64,000 nt of DNA, taken from Planctomycetota bacterium (GTDB lineage: Bacteria > Planctomycetota > Planctomycetia > Pirellulales > PNKZ01). This document shows positions 19,085 through 28,000 of the stretch, in pieces. The position numbers and the translations under genes are program-made. The notes below the pieces were generated by a model. It was not told the DNA's origin. It worked only from the letters and a program-made list of their open reading frames with translations, and made no database searches. Positions within the stretch are counted from its first letter, which is position 1. Each line of letters begins with the position of its first letter. The stretch spans positions 62,778-126,777 of the forward strand of contig JAFEBQ010000020.1 in assembly GCA_018242585.1 (NCBI GenBank), given 5' to 3'.

Positions 19085-20113
19085 CTACACGCGAACCATT
19101 TTGCCAGTTCGCACCGATTGGGTCTGCTTCTGACACAGTTCGAGCGCATCGAGCGCCAGCGCCCCGGACAGCAGCTCCGACGGCTTGTTCTGCTTGGCCG
19201 ACTTCACGGCCTCGGTCAACTCGGCCACGAACGCATCGACCGCCGGCAGCTTGGGTTGAATGACTTGCCCCTTGGGACCGAGGATGGTGAACGGGATGTT
19301 CATCGTCGGCTTGTCCGAAACCACGGCAAAGTCATAGACCAGCGTGGCCCCTTCCAAGTGGATCTCAAAGCCGTGCGTGAACGAGCGCCCCTGCGGCCCG
19401 ATCACGCCGCCGCTGGCCGTGACGGCCAGATCGGGATAGAGGAACTGCGTCTCGAAGAACTCGACCACGTCGTCGCGCAGCCGACCGGTGCTGAACAGGG
19501 ACTGGGGCATGCCGCACAACAGGCGAATGAAGTGGGCGTCGTGAATGTGCAGATCGACCAGCGGCCCGCCGACCTGATCGGGATTGAAAAAGTCTTTCAA
19601 CCAGTGCGGCTCGGCAATTACCCGCTTGAAATGTCCGCCGAGCAGCCGGCCATACTTACCGCTTTTGATCAACTGGTAAGCGTGGGCATACTCGGGAAAG
19701 AACGGCAGCACCTGGCCGATGAGCAATTGCCGGTTGGCGCGGCGGGCGGCGTCGACCATCTGCTTGCCTTCCTTGACGTGCAGGGCGATCGGCTTTTCGA
19801 CCAGCACGTGCTTGCCCGCGGCCAAGGCGGCCTTGGTTACCTCGGCGTGCAGCGAAGGCGGCAGACAGACATCGATCAGGTCGATCTTCGAATCGTCCAG
19901 CAGCATCCGCCAATCTTCGTAGCAATCGAGCGCCGACAAATCCATCATCTGGCCCGGCGGGCCGAAGTTCCCCTTGATCGAGCGCCAATCGCCGGCCAGT
20001 TTCTTCTTGTCGCGCGTGGCAATGGCGGCAACCCGCGCCCCGCGCACCTTCTCGTAGGCGAGGTAATGAATCATCCCCATGAAGCCGATGCCAACTATTC
20101 CGACTCGCAGCAT
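19085..20113 (-). CDS. Gfo/Idh/MocA family oxidoreductase
   Basis: 342-residue NAD(P)-dependent dehydrogenase. I choose the ATG at 20113 (MLRVGIVGIGFMGMIH), which has GGAG 8 bases upstream, over an in-frame GTG two codons earlier. Motifs are the Rossmann GIVGIGFMG, the catalytic VLVEKPIALHVKEG and the GPLVDLHIHDAHF segment where histidines line the active site. Cytoplasmic. It is upstream of and co-directional with acuI/yhdH with a 27-base gap. Sequence does not identify the sugar or inositol substrate. Confidence 0.9.
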   Translation of the reverse strand: MLRVGIVGIGFMGMIHYLAYEKVRGARVAAIATRDKKKLAGDWRSIKGNFGPPGQMMDLSALDCYEDWRMLLDDSKIDLIDVCLPPSLHAEVTKAALAAGKHVLVEKPIALHVKEGKQMVDAARRANRQLLIGQVLPFFPEYAHAYQLIKSGKYGRLLGGHFKRVIAEPHWLKDFFNPDQVGGPLVDLHIHDAHFIRLLCGMPQSLFSTGRLRDDVVEFFETQFLYPDLAVTASGGVIGPQGRSFTHGFEIHLEGATLVYDFAVVSDKPTMNIPFTILGPKGQVIQPKLPAVDAFVAELTEAVKSAKQNKPSELLSGALALDALELCQKQTQSVRTGKMVRV

Positions 20114-20119
20114 TTGCAC

Positions 20120-20495
20120 AACTCCGATCTGATACGTGACTTACGACTTTGCTCGACTTCCACAAATTGGGCGGTTTTTACAAGTTCCATTGAATTCCTG
20201 GCGCATTTTCATTTGGCCAAAGCACTTGCCCAGACCAGTCACCAGGAGATTCTGGCGATGCGCTTATTACGATACGCCAACGACGAATAGGCGATCAAGG
20301 CAATAGCGGTCACAGCCTCGGGAAAAGCAACGAAAGGATAACGTCGCGGGGTTTATGGAGTTCCCATCCTCCGGCCCGACTTGGTGTCCGGCTTCATTCT
20401 GACAAATGCCCACCGCTTCGGCTTGGCCCTTGACTCTGTAGTATACTCCAGGCTGTAAAACAGGCTCACCATCGCGGCTTGCGAAGGGACATGGG
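20120..20495. other. 376-bp divergent region before the nitric-oxide island
   Basis: Left part serves the minus-strand oxidoreductase; right part carries the MerR-type promoter described separately. The rest shows no gene. Confidence 0.55.
20430..20461 (+). promoter_or_regulatory. MerR-type promoter and operator of the merR-norZ operon
   Basis: The -35 is TTGACT (20430-20435) and the -10 is GTAAAA or TAAAAC (20455-20461), giving a 19- or 20-base spacer, longer than the usual 17. The spacer contains the near-palindrome CTGTAGTATACTCCAG (20436-20451). This is the standard design of promoters untwisted by activated MerR-family proteins. It lies 35 bases before the regulator's own start codon. 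Confidence 0.75.
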
Positions 20496-20903
20496 ATGAA
20501 GACCATGAGAATCGGCGAGGTCGCCAAACTCTCGGGAACCGGGATCGAGACGATCCGATTCTATGAGCGGGAAGGACTGCTGCTGGAGCCGGAACGCCGC
20601 CCGTCCGGCTACCGGCAGTACGACGAGGCGAGCGTCGAACGATTGAACTACATCAGACGGGCCAAGGAACTCGGCTTCACGCTGGCCGAGATCCGGGAGC
20701 TTCTGCAGTTGTCGTTCGTCGCCTCGCACTGCGAACACATTCGCCAGCGGGCCGAGACAAAGATCACCGACATCGAACAGAAGATACGCAGCCTGCGACA
20801 AATGAAACGGTCGCTCGGCAAGATCGTGGAACATTGCCGAACGAAGGGCGCAACTGAGGATTGCCCGCTGGTTCACCAGGTGAAGAAGTGGCCGGCGGAA
20901 TAA
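20496..20903 (+). CDS. MerR-family transcriptional regulator with three-cysteine sensor pattern
   Basis: 135 residues: winged-helix DNA-binding domain (IGEVAKLSGTGIETIRFYEREGLL, residues 6-29; RQYDEASVERLNYIRRAKELGF, about 40-61), a dimerisation coiled coil (about 80-112) and a short C-terminal loop. Cys79, Cys114 and Cys123 have the same spacing (35 and 9) as the three mercury-binding cysteines of Tn501 MerR (82, 117, 126), with CPL following the last. GAAGGGA precedes the ATG. It is the first gene of an operon with an NO reductase rather than with mercury genes, so the bound signal may be a metal, thiol stress or NO; that part is inference. Confidence 0.9.
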   Translation: MKTMRIGEVAKLSGTGIETIRFYEREGLLLEPERRPSGYRQYDEASVERLNYIRRAKELGFTLAEIRELLQLSFVASHCEHIRQRAETKITDIEQKIRSLRQMKRSLGKIVEHCRTKGATEDCPLVHQVKKWPAE

Positions 20904-20916
20904 CAGAGAGGATGCC

Positions 20917-23145
20917 ATGCGACGACTCTGGATCGCCTTTACCCTTGTGATGGTCGTTTCCTTTCTGATCCTCGGCTGGATCGGCACTCGCATCTATCAG
21001 GAGATGCCGCCACTGCCCGCTAAGGTCGTGTCCAGCGATGGTGCGGTGCTGATTGACGACGGCGAAATCCAAGCGGGGCAAAACGTCTGGCAGTCGCTCG
21101 GCGGGATGGAAGTCGGCTCGGTGTGGGGCCACGGCAGCTATGTTGCCCCGGACTGGACGGCGGATTGGCTACACCGGGAAGCGACTTTCATTCTCGACCA
21201 CTGGGCGACGACGGAGTTTGGCGCGGAATACGCCAAGCTCGACGGCGAACGGCAGGCCCAGCTTCAAGGCCGCTTGGCGAAAGTAATGAGGACGAACACC
21301 TACGATCCGGGCACGAAGACGATCACTCTGCCGCCGATTCGCGCCGAGGCGTTTCAGGCGAATCTCAAACACTACTCGGACGTGTTCGCCAACGGCAAAG
21401 CCGAGTACGCGATCCCCAAGGATGCCGTCTCCGATCCCGACCGGCTAAAGAAGCTGTCCGCCTTCTTCTTTTGGACTTCGTGGGCGGCATCCACCAACCG
21501 CGCCAATGCCGAGATTAGCTATACGCACAACTGGCCGTATGAGCCGCTGGTCGGGAACCGGGCCACGGGCGAAACGGTCGTCTGGACCGGCATGAGCATC
21601 ATCATGCTCTTGGCGGGCATCTCGGCAATGGTGTGGTGGCACGCCGCCCGCAAAAGCGAAGAGGAAACGGCGGCGCTCCCCGAAGCCGATCCATTGGGCC
21701 AATGGGTTGCCACGCCATCGCAGCGGGCAACCATCAAGTATTTCTGGGTCGTGGCGGCACTCATTTTGTTGCAGATGTTGCTCGGCGTCGTGACGGCCCA
21801 CTATGGCGTCGAGGGAGACGGGTTCTACGGCATCCCGCTCTCGAAGTGGCTGCCCTACAGCGTCAGTCGGACGTGGCACGTTCAGATCGGTCTGTTCTGG
21901 ATTGCGACCGCGTGGCTGGCGGCGGGCTTGTTCATCGGCCCACTCGTGAGCGAACACGAGCCGAAGGGCCAACGGCTTGGCGTCAACATCCTCTTTCTGG
22001 CACTTCTGATTGTCGTCGCGGGATCGCTGACCGGGCAATGGTTGAGTGTGCAAAACAAGCTGTCGGACAACGTGTCGTTCTACTTCGGCCACCAGGGATA
22101 CGAGTACGTCGATCTGGGGCGGGTGTGGCAACTCGCTCTGTTCGCTGGCTTGTTGCTCTGGTTCGCCTTGATGGTTCGAGTATTACTCCCCGCTCTGCGG
22201 CGGACTGGCGAGCAGAAGCAACTGGTAACGCTCCTGGCCGTGGCGAGCGCCGCCATCGCCCTGTTCTACGGCGCCGGTCTGACTTGGGGCCAACACTCCC
22301 ACCTGTCGATCGTTGAATACTGGCGCTGGTGGGTCGTCCACCTGTGGGTGGAGGGCTTCTTCGAGGTCTTCGCCACGACGGTCATCGCCTTCTTCTTCAT
22401 GCGATTGGGACTGATCGGACCCGGCATCGCGGCGGCGGCGGCATTGCTCTCGGCGACGATCTTCCTGTCGGGGGGCATCATCGGAACGTGTCACCACCTG
22501 TATTTCTCTGGCACGCCCACGGTCGCCCTGGCTTGGGGATCGGTGTTCAGCGCCCTCGAAGTCGTGCCACTGACGCTCGTGGGTTTCGACGCGATGGAAG
22601 ACCTGCGGCGGTCTCGGCTCACGCCCTGGGTGCGGCGGTACAAGTGGCCGATCTACTTCTTCGTCTCCGTGGCGTTTTGGAACATGATCGGGGCCGGGCT
22701 GTTCGGCTTCATGATTAACCCGCCCATCGCCCTGTACTACATGCAGGGCCTCAACACGACGCCGTTGCACGGTCACGCCGCCCTGTTCGGTGTCTATGGC
22801 ATGCTCGGCATCGGGCTGATGCTCGTCTGCCTCCGCGCGTTGATTCCGGGACAAGAGTGGAAAGATGGGGGGTTAAGGTTTTCGTTTTGGGCGCTCAACG
22901 GGGGATTGATGGCGATGTGTCTCCTGAGCCTGTTGCCGGTCGGTCTGATGCAGACCTGGGCTTCGGTGGAGCACGGCTACTGGTACGCGCGGAGCCCCGA
23001 GTTCATGCAGACGCCCGTAATGCAAAACCTCCGCTGGCTACGAGTGCCGGGCGATACCGTGTTTTTTCTCGGCGCCGTCGCCCTGGTTTGGTTCGTGGTG
23101 GGGTTGAAAACAGGGCATTCGTTTCGCAAGACGGAGACGCGATGA
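20917..23145 (+). CDS. norZ: Quinol-dependent nitric oxide reductase (qNOR)
   Basis: Reduces 2 NO to N2O with electrons from quinol at the cytoplasmic membrane. The 742-residue single-chain form has an N-terminal helix (3-25), a large periplasmic domain (about 30-215) and about 13 further helices, which marks qNOR rather than the NorB/NorC pair. Ligand candidates are His321 (WHVQIG, low-spin heme), His475 with Glu479/Glu483 (HLWVEGFFEVF, FeB site and essential glutamate), His526-His527 (GTCHHLYF, FeB) and His618/His620 (LHGHAALFG, hemes). GAGAGGA precedes the ATG, 13 bases after the regulator stop. The start codon of the next gene overlaps its stop (ATGA). Confidence 0.95.
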   Translation: MRRLWIAFTLVMVVSFLILGWIGTRIYQEMPPLPAKVVSSDGAVLIDDGEIQAGQNVWQSLGGMEVGSVWGHGSYVAPDWTADWLHREATFILDHWATTEFGAEYAKLDGERQAQLQGRLAKVMRTNTYDPGTKTITLPPIRAEAFQANLKHYSDVFANGKAEYAIPKDAVSDPDRLKKLSAFFFWTSWAASTNRANAEISYTHNWPYEPLVGNRATGETVVWTGMSIIMLLAGISAMVWWHAARKSEEETAALPEADPLGQWVATPSQRATIKYFWVVAALILLQMLLGVVTAHYGVEGDGFYGIPLSKWLPYSVSRTWHVQIGLFWIATAWLAAGLFIGPLVSEHEPKGQRLGVNILFLALLIVVAGSLTGQWLSVQNKLSDNVSFYFGHQGYEYVDLGRVWQLALFAGLLLWFALMVRVLLPALRRTGEQKQLVTLLAVASAAIALFYGAGLTWGQHSHLSIVEYWRWWVVHLWVEGFFEVFATTVIAFFFMRLGLIGPGIAAAAALLSATIFLSGGIIGTCHHLYFSGTPTVALAWGSVFSALEVVPLTLVGFDAMEDLRRSRLTPWVRRYKWPIYFFVSVAFWNMIGAGLFGFMINPPIALYYMQGLNTTPLHGHAALFGVYGMLGIGLMLVCLRALIPGQEWKDGGLRFSFWALNGGLMAMCLLSLLPVGLMQTWASVEHGYWYARSPEFMQTPVMQNLRWLRVPGDTVFFLGAVALVWFVVGLKTGHSFRKTETR

Positions 23146-23342
23146 CCACGTGCGACCTGGATACGTCGGTCCCCGATTGGGTGATCGAGCATCCCGAGAC
23201 ATGGCCGTGCTTTCAGCGACTGGGCATCGACTACTCTTGCGGTGGTAAGTCATTGGCGTATGCGTGTCGAGAGCGAGGCTTGGATGCCGCGATGGTGCTG
23301 CAAGAACTGCTTCGTTGCCTGAACAACCCGGGGCACACCTGA
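23142..23342 (+). CDS. Stand-alone DUF542 protein (N-terminal domain of ScdA/YtfE/RIC)
   Basis: 66 residues matching only the DUF542 module that starts di-iron RIC/YtfE/ScdA repair proteins: a helix followed by WPCFQRLGIDYSCGGKSL with Cys23, Cys33 and Cys42. The hemerythrin-like di-iron domain normally found after it is absent, and no further coding follows. Its ATG overlaps the norZ stop, indicating translational coupling. Family knowledge links DUF542 proteins to NO/nitrosative stress; here it might deliver or protect iron for the reductase, but that is inference. Confidence 0.85.
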   Translation: MTTCDLDTSVPDWVIEHPETWPCFQRLGIDYSCGGKSLAYACRERGLDAAMVLQELLRCLNNPGHT

Positions 23343-23454
23343 CGAGACAATTTCAACCAAGGAAGCAAGCGCCGGTTAAATCCTCACGCACGGCCCGGCC
23401 AGGTCATCGACGTTCGCAGCCTGTTCGGTCATCACATTCTTCCTCGATCAGCGA

Positions 23455-23784
23455 TTACTTGGCAGGCAATGCTTCGACGAACGCCAGCGCGCGATCGAGC
23501 CAGGCGCGCAATTGCCGATCGGTGTCGACGCCCTCGGGCTCGACCAGCGCCCAGCCGCGCATCGTCCGGCCCCCCACGTCGAATGGTTTGACGTGCGGCT
23601 CGGCGAGCGCGGCCGCGTGCTCGCCGGGCCCCACGCGCGCGATCAGCGACACGTGCCAAACGCACACCAGCATGTTGCCGTTGAGCAGGAACACCAGCCC
23701 GCCGAACATGCGCTTTTCGACCACGCCGCGCGTGGCTCGCAACTGCTGTCGCACGCGCTCGGCAAGTGATTCGCTGAACGGCAT
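23455..23784 (-). CDS. TfoX/Sxy N-terminal domain protein
   Basis: 109 residues with the TfoX N-terminal fold: a helix (SESLAERVRQQL), the family signature KRMFGGLVFLLNGNMLVCV, and a beta sheet ending in RGWALVEPEGVD. In gamma-proteobacteria this domain belongs to the competence regulator Sxy; stand-alone copies elsewhere have no established role. It is cytoplasmic and convergent with the NO island; 28 bases separate its start from the 3' end of the rhamnulokinase gene, which reads in the same direction. Confidence 0.85.
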   Translation of the reverse strand: MPFSESLAERVRQQLRATRGVVEKRMFGGLVFLLNGNMLVCVWHVSLIARVGPGEHAAALAEPHVKPFDVGGRTMRGWALVEPEGVDTDRQLRAWLDRALAFVEALPAK

Positions 23785-23812
23785 CGGCTGGACCGCCAGG
23801 AAACGAGAACGG

Positions 23813-25306
23813 TTACCGCACGGCGACTTTCAGGAACCGCTCGTACGCGGCGTCCCATGGGGCGCTGGCGCGCGGCGCGTAGTGTTCCAGCGCGAAGCTC
23901 CGGCCCACCACCTCGCGGGCCTCGGCCACCGAGCCGACCGCGCCTGCCGACATGGCTTGGACCATCACGTTGCCGATCACCGTCGCTTCGACCGGCCCGG
24001 CCACGACGGGGCGCTGGCAGGCGTCGGCCGTGGCCTGGCAAAGCTGTTTGTTCTGCGTTCCGCCACCGACGACGTGAATCGTTTCGATCCGTCCTTCGGT
24101 CAGGCTTTCGAGCGCTCCCAAGACATATCGGTAGCGATGGGCGATCCCTTCCAGGCACGCCCGGAAGACGCCCCCTTCGTCCGTTGGAACTGCCTGGCCG
24201 GTGCGGCGGCAATAGGCCCGCACCGCCTCGGGCATGTCGCCGGGAGCCTGAAACTCGGCGGCGTCGGGATCGATCACACTGGCCAGCGCCGGCGCGGCTT
24301 CGGCCAGTCGCGTCAGCTCGTCCCACGACAGGTTTTTTCCCTTTTGCCGCCAGACGCGGCGACACTCCTGGGCCAGCCACAGCCCCGTGATGTTCTTCAA
24401 GAGCCGGATCGTGCGGCCGACGCCCCCTTCGTTCGTGAAGTTCCAGCGCAAGCAAGCGTCGGTCAGCACCGGCCCCGGCGTTTCGACCCCCATCAAGGAC
24501 CAGGTTCCCGAACTGATGTAACACCAGTCAGGTCGCGCGCCGGGCTTCGAGGCCGCCGGCACCGCCACGACAGCGCTGGCGGTGTCGTGCGTACCGGGGG
24601 CCACCACCTCGACATCGGCCAAGCCGGTTTCATCGGCCACTTCGGGGCGGAGCTTGCCCAGCCGGCTTCCTGGTTCGGTCACGGGCAGAAACATCTCGGT
24701 CGGGATGTCGAGCTTGCCCAGCAGGTCGCGGGCCCAATCGTGCGTCGTCGGATTGAAGCACTGTGTCGTCGAAGCATTCGTCGCTTCGCACGACTTCACA
24801 CCCGTCAACAGCCAGTTGATCAGGTCAGGCATCATCAAGAACGTCTTGGCCATATCCAATTGGGGCGAGCGCTGCTGGCGCATGGCGACCAGTTGATACA
24901 GCGTGTTGATGCCCATGAACTGGACGCCGGTCTGGCGAAAGACTTCCTCGCGCGGCACCTGTTCCAACACGCGCTGCATCACCCCCGTCGTGCGCCGGTC
25001 ACGGTAACAGCGCGGCTGGCCCAGCAGCTCGTCGCGGGCGTCGAGCAGCCCGTAGTCGACTCCCCAGGTGTCGACGCCAATACTGCGAATGGCGGCGCCA
25101 TAGCGGGCGTGAGCCGCGCGCAGGCCTTCGACAATCTGCTGCCACAGCCCGAGGCTGTTCCAGTAAAGCCCGCCGCCGGCTTGAATGCCCCCGTGCTCGA
25201 AGCGGTGCAACTCGTCGAGCGCCAGCCGGCTGCCATCGAACCGCCCGGCGAAGACGCGCCCCCCCGAGGCTCCGAGATCAATCGCCAGATAAACTTGCTC
25301 TGCCAT
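23813..25306 (-). CDS. rhaB: Rhamnulokinase
   Basis: FGGY-family sugar kinase that phosphorylates L-rhamnulose. The 497-residue frame beginning at the ATG at 25306 starts with the FGGY phosphate motif YLAIDLGASGGRVFAG; the open frame continues upstream but this is where homology begins. Further signs are GVDTWGVDYGLL (the rhamnulokinase form of the sugar site), EATNASTTQCFNP, the mid-chain SGTWSLMGVE and HVVGGGTQNKQLCQATAD near the C-terminus. Length is normal. No other rhamnose genes lie in the window. Confidence 0.93.
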   Translation of the reverse strand: MAEQVYLAIDLGASGGRVFAGRFDGSRLALDELHRFEHGGIQAGGGLYWNSLGLWQQIVEGLRAAHARYGAAIRSIGVDTWGVDYGLLDARDELLGQPRCYRDRRTTGVMQRVLEQVPREEVFRQTGVQFMGINTLYQLVAMRQQRSPQLDMAKTFLMMPDLINWLLTGVKSCEATNASTTQCFNPTTHDWARDLLGKLDIPTEMFLPVTEPGSRLGKLRPEVADETGLADVEVVAPGTHDTASAVVAVPAASKPGARPDWCYISSGTWSLMGVETPGPVLTDACLRWNFTNEGGVGRTIRLLKNITGLWLAQECRRVWRQKGKNLSWDELTRLAEAAPALASVIDPDAAEFQAPGDMPEAVRAYCRRTGQAVPTDEGGVFRACLEGIAHRYRYVLGALESLTEGRIETIHVVGGGTQNKQLCQATADACQRPVVAGPVEATVIGNVMVQAMSAGAVGSVAEAREVVGRSFALEHYAPRASAPWDAAYERFLKVAVR

Positions 25307-25404
25307 GATTGCATGCGCCTGCCAGAGGTGAAGCGAAGAGAGCGCCGAACACGGCGCGCCGGCGAGGAGCAAGATACCCGAAAACGAGCGGCAATGCGCC
25401 TCAT

Positions 25405-25503
25405 GGGTGGCACGTCCCAAGCGCAGCGCAGGGCGTGGTGAAGCGCCATCTAGCTGGGCAGCCTGTACCAGCTTCCCCACACCCGAGAACGGGCGTGCCA
25501 CCC
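25405..25503. repeat. Inverted repeat pair, GGGTGGCACG family
   Basis: GGGTGGCACGTCC (25405-25417) and its near-exact reverse complement GGGCGTGCCACCC (25491-25503) lie 73 bases apart, matching at 12 of 13 positions. The pair sits between two minus-strand genes and has the same paired layout as other repeats in this window. Confidence 0.65.
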
Positions 25504-25521
25504 GGACAAGACATGCCTGAC

Positions 25522-26805
25522 TTAGGGGCGCAACTGTGGCACGCCGATCGAGTAGCCGTACCGCTGCACCAATTCCTCGGGGGACATGCCGTATGCCGCT
25601 TGCAAGGCGTCGGGCCAGTCGAGCCCTTCCTTGATGCCGTCGATGAACTGCTTGTATTTGCGGCCGTCGATTTTCAGCAAGATGTCGACCATCGAGGCGG
25701 CCACGCCGTACTGCCAGCCTTCGATGTTGATCCCCTGGTCGAAGAAGTTGCCCCCCAGGTTCCCTTGCTGCCGAGCCCGATCGGCGCCGGCTTGTTGCTT
25801 GCGCGCCAGGATGGTCCCTTTGACCGCCGCGCCGGCCACCCAGTCGGCCACCCCTTCGTTGACCCACGAGATAATGTGGATCGACGTCCGGTAGCGGTGC
25901 AAAAACCCGTGCGAGGTCTCATGAACCAGCAAGTTGCCGAACGCGGCCGGGTCGCTGCCGCGGAAGCACGTGACGATCGTTTTGCCGTCGCTGTAGGAAT
26001 GGCACAGGCCGTAATAGGTATCGGTGTCGGTCTTGTTGAACTCCAGCCGCTCGTACGCCTGGAACGCGGCCTGTTCGATGAAGCAGACGACCACGCACTT
26101 GCCGTGCCAGATGTTCTTGCCCGGCGGAATGCTGAACACCTTGCACAGCTCGGTATACATGAGGTCGAGTTTCGTGATGTACTCGGCGATTTGCTCCTGG
26201 GGCATGTTGGTGTAGAACAGATAATACTTGGTCTCGTACAGCGTCATCGGCGGCGCGTTGTGCTTTTTGAACGATGCTTCGGTCTCGCTTTTCAACTCGC
26301 TGACAAGCTTGGCCTGCTCGTCGGTCGACAGTTCGGGCCAGAACTGGGCCCGCTTGCCTTCGAGGCGCGACTTCACCGCCGCTTCGTGCTCCAAGCGCTT
26401 CGAGCGCTTCTCCGGCGAATGAACAATCGCAGCCAGCTTGCGATCGAACGTCACGTCGGCTGGTTCGTCGCCGATGTTCATTTCGTCGATCATCGCCGCC
26501 GCCACGGTTTGCACCTTGCCCGAGGGGGGCACCTTGACGGTGATCGCCTTGATCGCGCTGGGCTTATTCGGCGCGGCGACTACTTTGGTCACCTCGGCGT
26601 CATCGATTGTCTTGCCAGCCTTGAGGACGATTTGCACTGTCTTGCCAACCAATTCCGCCAGCGGATTGGCCGCATCGTCGGCAGCCAGCGCCGGACGCGC
26701 GGCAACCAGTGCCCAGGCCACAGCGCTGGTGACCAGCAGCCCCAAGCAGACCGCCCTAGGAAAAAAAGTGCGCTTCGTGCGCAACGATTGCAACAGCCCG
26801 TCCAT
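25522..26805 (-). CDS. Secreted HExxH metallopeptidase-like protein (DUF1570-like)
   Basis: 427 residues with an N-terminal signal (about 15-41, ending ARPALAA). The first part of the mature chain (about 45-115) is beta-rich; a Lys/Glu-rich helical stretch follows. The metallopeptidase core has HETSH at 295-299 and NEGVADW at 316-322, where Glu317 is the probable third zinc ligand, giving a gluzincin-like site. This is the layout of the many planctomycetal DUF1570-type proteins. Expected location is periplasmic or extracellular. Substrate is unknown. The upstream 347 bp carries the cysH promoter on the other strand. Confidence 0.82.
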   Translation of the reverse strand: MDGLLQSLRTKRTFFPRAVCLGLLVTSAVAWALVAARPALAADDAANPLAELVGKTVQIVLKAGKTIDDAEVTKVVAAPNKPSAIKAITVKVPPSGKVQTVAAAMIDEMNIGDEPADVTFDRKLAAIVHSPEKRSKRLEHEAAVKSRLEGKRAQFWPELSTDEQAKLVSELKSETEASFKKHNAPPMTLYETKYYLFYTNMPQEQIAEYITKLDLMYTELCKVFSIPPGKNIWHGKCVVVCFIEQAAFQAYERLEFNKTDTDTYYGLCHSYSDGKTIVTCFRGSDPAAFGNLLVHETSHGFLHRYRTSIHIISWVNEGVADWVAGAAVKGTILARKQQAGADRARQQGNLGGNFFDQGINIEGWQYGVAASMVDILLKIDGRKYKQFIDGIKEGLDWPDALQAAYGMSPEELVQRYGYSIGVPQLRP

Positions 26806-27152
26806 ACCATTCCCCCCCGAACATCAACCTCTTCGGCTCAGTTCGCCCCACGGCGAGGGGCGCATTATGCCACGCGACGAAAGCCGGGGGCAGCGCCAGT
26901 CGGCGTGCGTCTTTGGCCTAGCGTGACGCAGCAACCGGTTCGCGGGCCAGCGTTAACGCCTGGTAGCCCGCGGACTTTTGCGACCTGGCCGGGGGGGCCA
27001 AATATCGCGGGCCGGTTTGCCGCTGGCATAACCCCTACAGATTGAAGTCCTAACGCCCGGCAAACCGATAAGAAGGATGATACGTAAGATAGTTGACTTT
27101 AATACGCATCATTCCTAGCATTGGCCTATGGCCATGAAGCGGTGAGTGTTCC
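26806..27152. other. 347-bp divergent intergenic region
   Basis: Between the peptidase gene and cysH. The right half holds the cysH promoter and operator-like element (27076-27121). The left half shows nothing I can name. Confidence 0.5.
27076..27121 (+). promoter_or_regulatory. cysH promoter with sulfur-regulon element
   Basis: -35 TTGACT (27093-27098), 17-base spacer, -10 TAGCAT (27116-27121). The element GATACGTAAGATAGTTGAC (27079-27097) covers the -35 and matches the one before the sulfate importer operon at 16 of 19 bases. An imperfect inverted repeat, GATGATACGTA / TACGCATCATT (27076-27086 and 27103-27113), brackets it. Confidence 0.55.
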
Positions 27153-27995
27153 ATGAGTCAAGCGGCGTTTCACCTTACGTCAATCCAACCACTCGTAAAA
27201 CTGACTGTGTTTCCTCCCCCTGCCACCAACGAGACCGCCGCGAAAGCCCCCCCAACCAATGACGGCCGGGTGGTTCCCACCGTGCCGACGCCCGCTTCGG
27301 CTGGGGTTGATTTGGGCTGGCTGGCGGCCGAAAGCGCCCTGCTCGAAGGGGCCACCCCGCGTGACATCGTCGCCTGGGCGGTGAAGCACTTCCACCCGGG
27401 CCTGACGATGGCCACGGCCTTTGGCCCCGAGGGAATGGTCATCATCCATTACCTGGCCGAGATCGATCGCACCGTGCCGGTCTTTAACCTGGACACCGGT
27501 TATCAATTCAAGGAAACGCTCGAACTCCGCGACCGCGTCGCCCAGCGGTACGGCATTGATGTCGAACTGAAGCAGCCCGAGTCGACCGTGACCGAGTACG
27601 AAGCGGCGAACGGCGGGCCGCTGTACAAGTCGAATCCGGACCAATGCTGCTTCGACCGCAAGATTCGCGTTTTGTATCAGGCGGCCGCCGGCCAGAAAGC
27701 CTGGATGAGTGGCATCCGCCGCGACCAGAGCAACGACCGAGCCGTGGCGCCGATTGTCGGCTGGGACAAGAAATTCGGTCTGGTCAAAATCAGCCCGCTA
27801 GCTAACTGGACCAAGCAGGACGTTTGGCGGCTGATCACCAAGGAAGACATTCCGTACAACGCGCTGCACGACCAGGGCTACACCAGCATTGGCTGCTGGC
27901 CCTGCACTCGGGCCGTGATGTTCGGCGAAGACGAACGCGCCGGCCGCTGGAGCGGCAGCGCCAAGACCGAATGCGGCCTGCATGTGCAAGGATGA
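27153..27995 (+). CDS. cysH: Assimilatory adenylyl-sulfate (APS) reductase, CysH
   Basis: Reduces activated sulfate to sulfite for cysteine synthesis. The Fe-S cluster cysteines are Cys165-Cys166 and Cys248/Cys251 (QCC...GCWPC), which marks the [4Fe-4S] type that normally uses APS, and the catalytic cysteine is Cys274 in ECGLH at the C-terminus. Other motifs are FNLDTGYQFKET and MSGIRRDQSNDRA. About 50 residues at the N-terminus precede the usual start and are low in complexity; the ATG at 27153 is used for lack of a better one. An Rrf2 regulator gene follows after a 116-base gap containing an inverted repeat. Confidence 0.93.
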   Translation: MSQAAFHLTSIQPLVKLTVFPPPATNETAAKAPPTNDGRVVPTVPTPASAGVDLGWLAAESALLEGATPRDIVAWAVKHFHPGLTMATAFGPEGMVIIHYLAEIDRTVPVFNLDTGYQFKETLELRDRVAQRYGIDVELKQPESTVTEYEAANGGPLYKSNPDQCCFDRKIRVLYQAAAGQKAWMSGIRRDQSNDRAVAPIVGWDKKFGLVKISPLANWTKQDVWRLITKEDIPYNALHDQGYTSIGCWPCTRAVMFGEDERAGRWSGSAKTECGLHVQG

Positions 27996-28000
27996 GGAAA

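Noticed and set aside
25307..25867. Upstream extension of the rhamnulokinase frame
   Set aside because: Kinase homology starts at 25306; the extra stretch overlaps the peptidase gene and a repeat.
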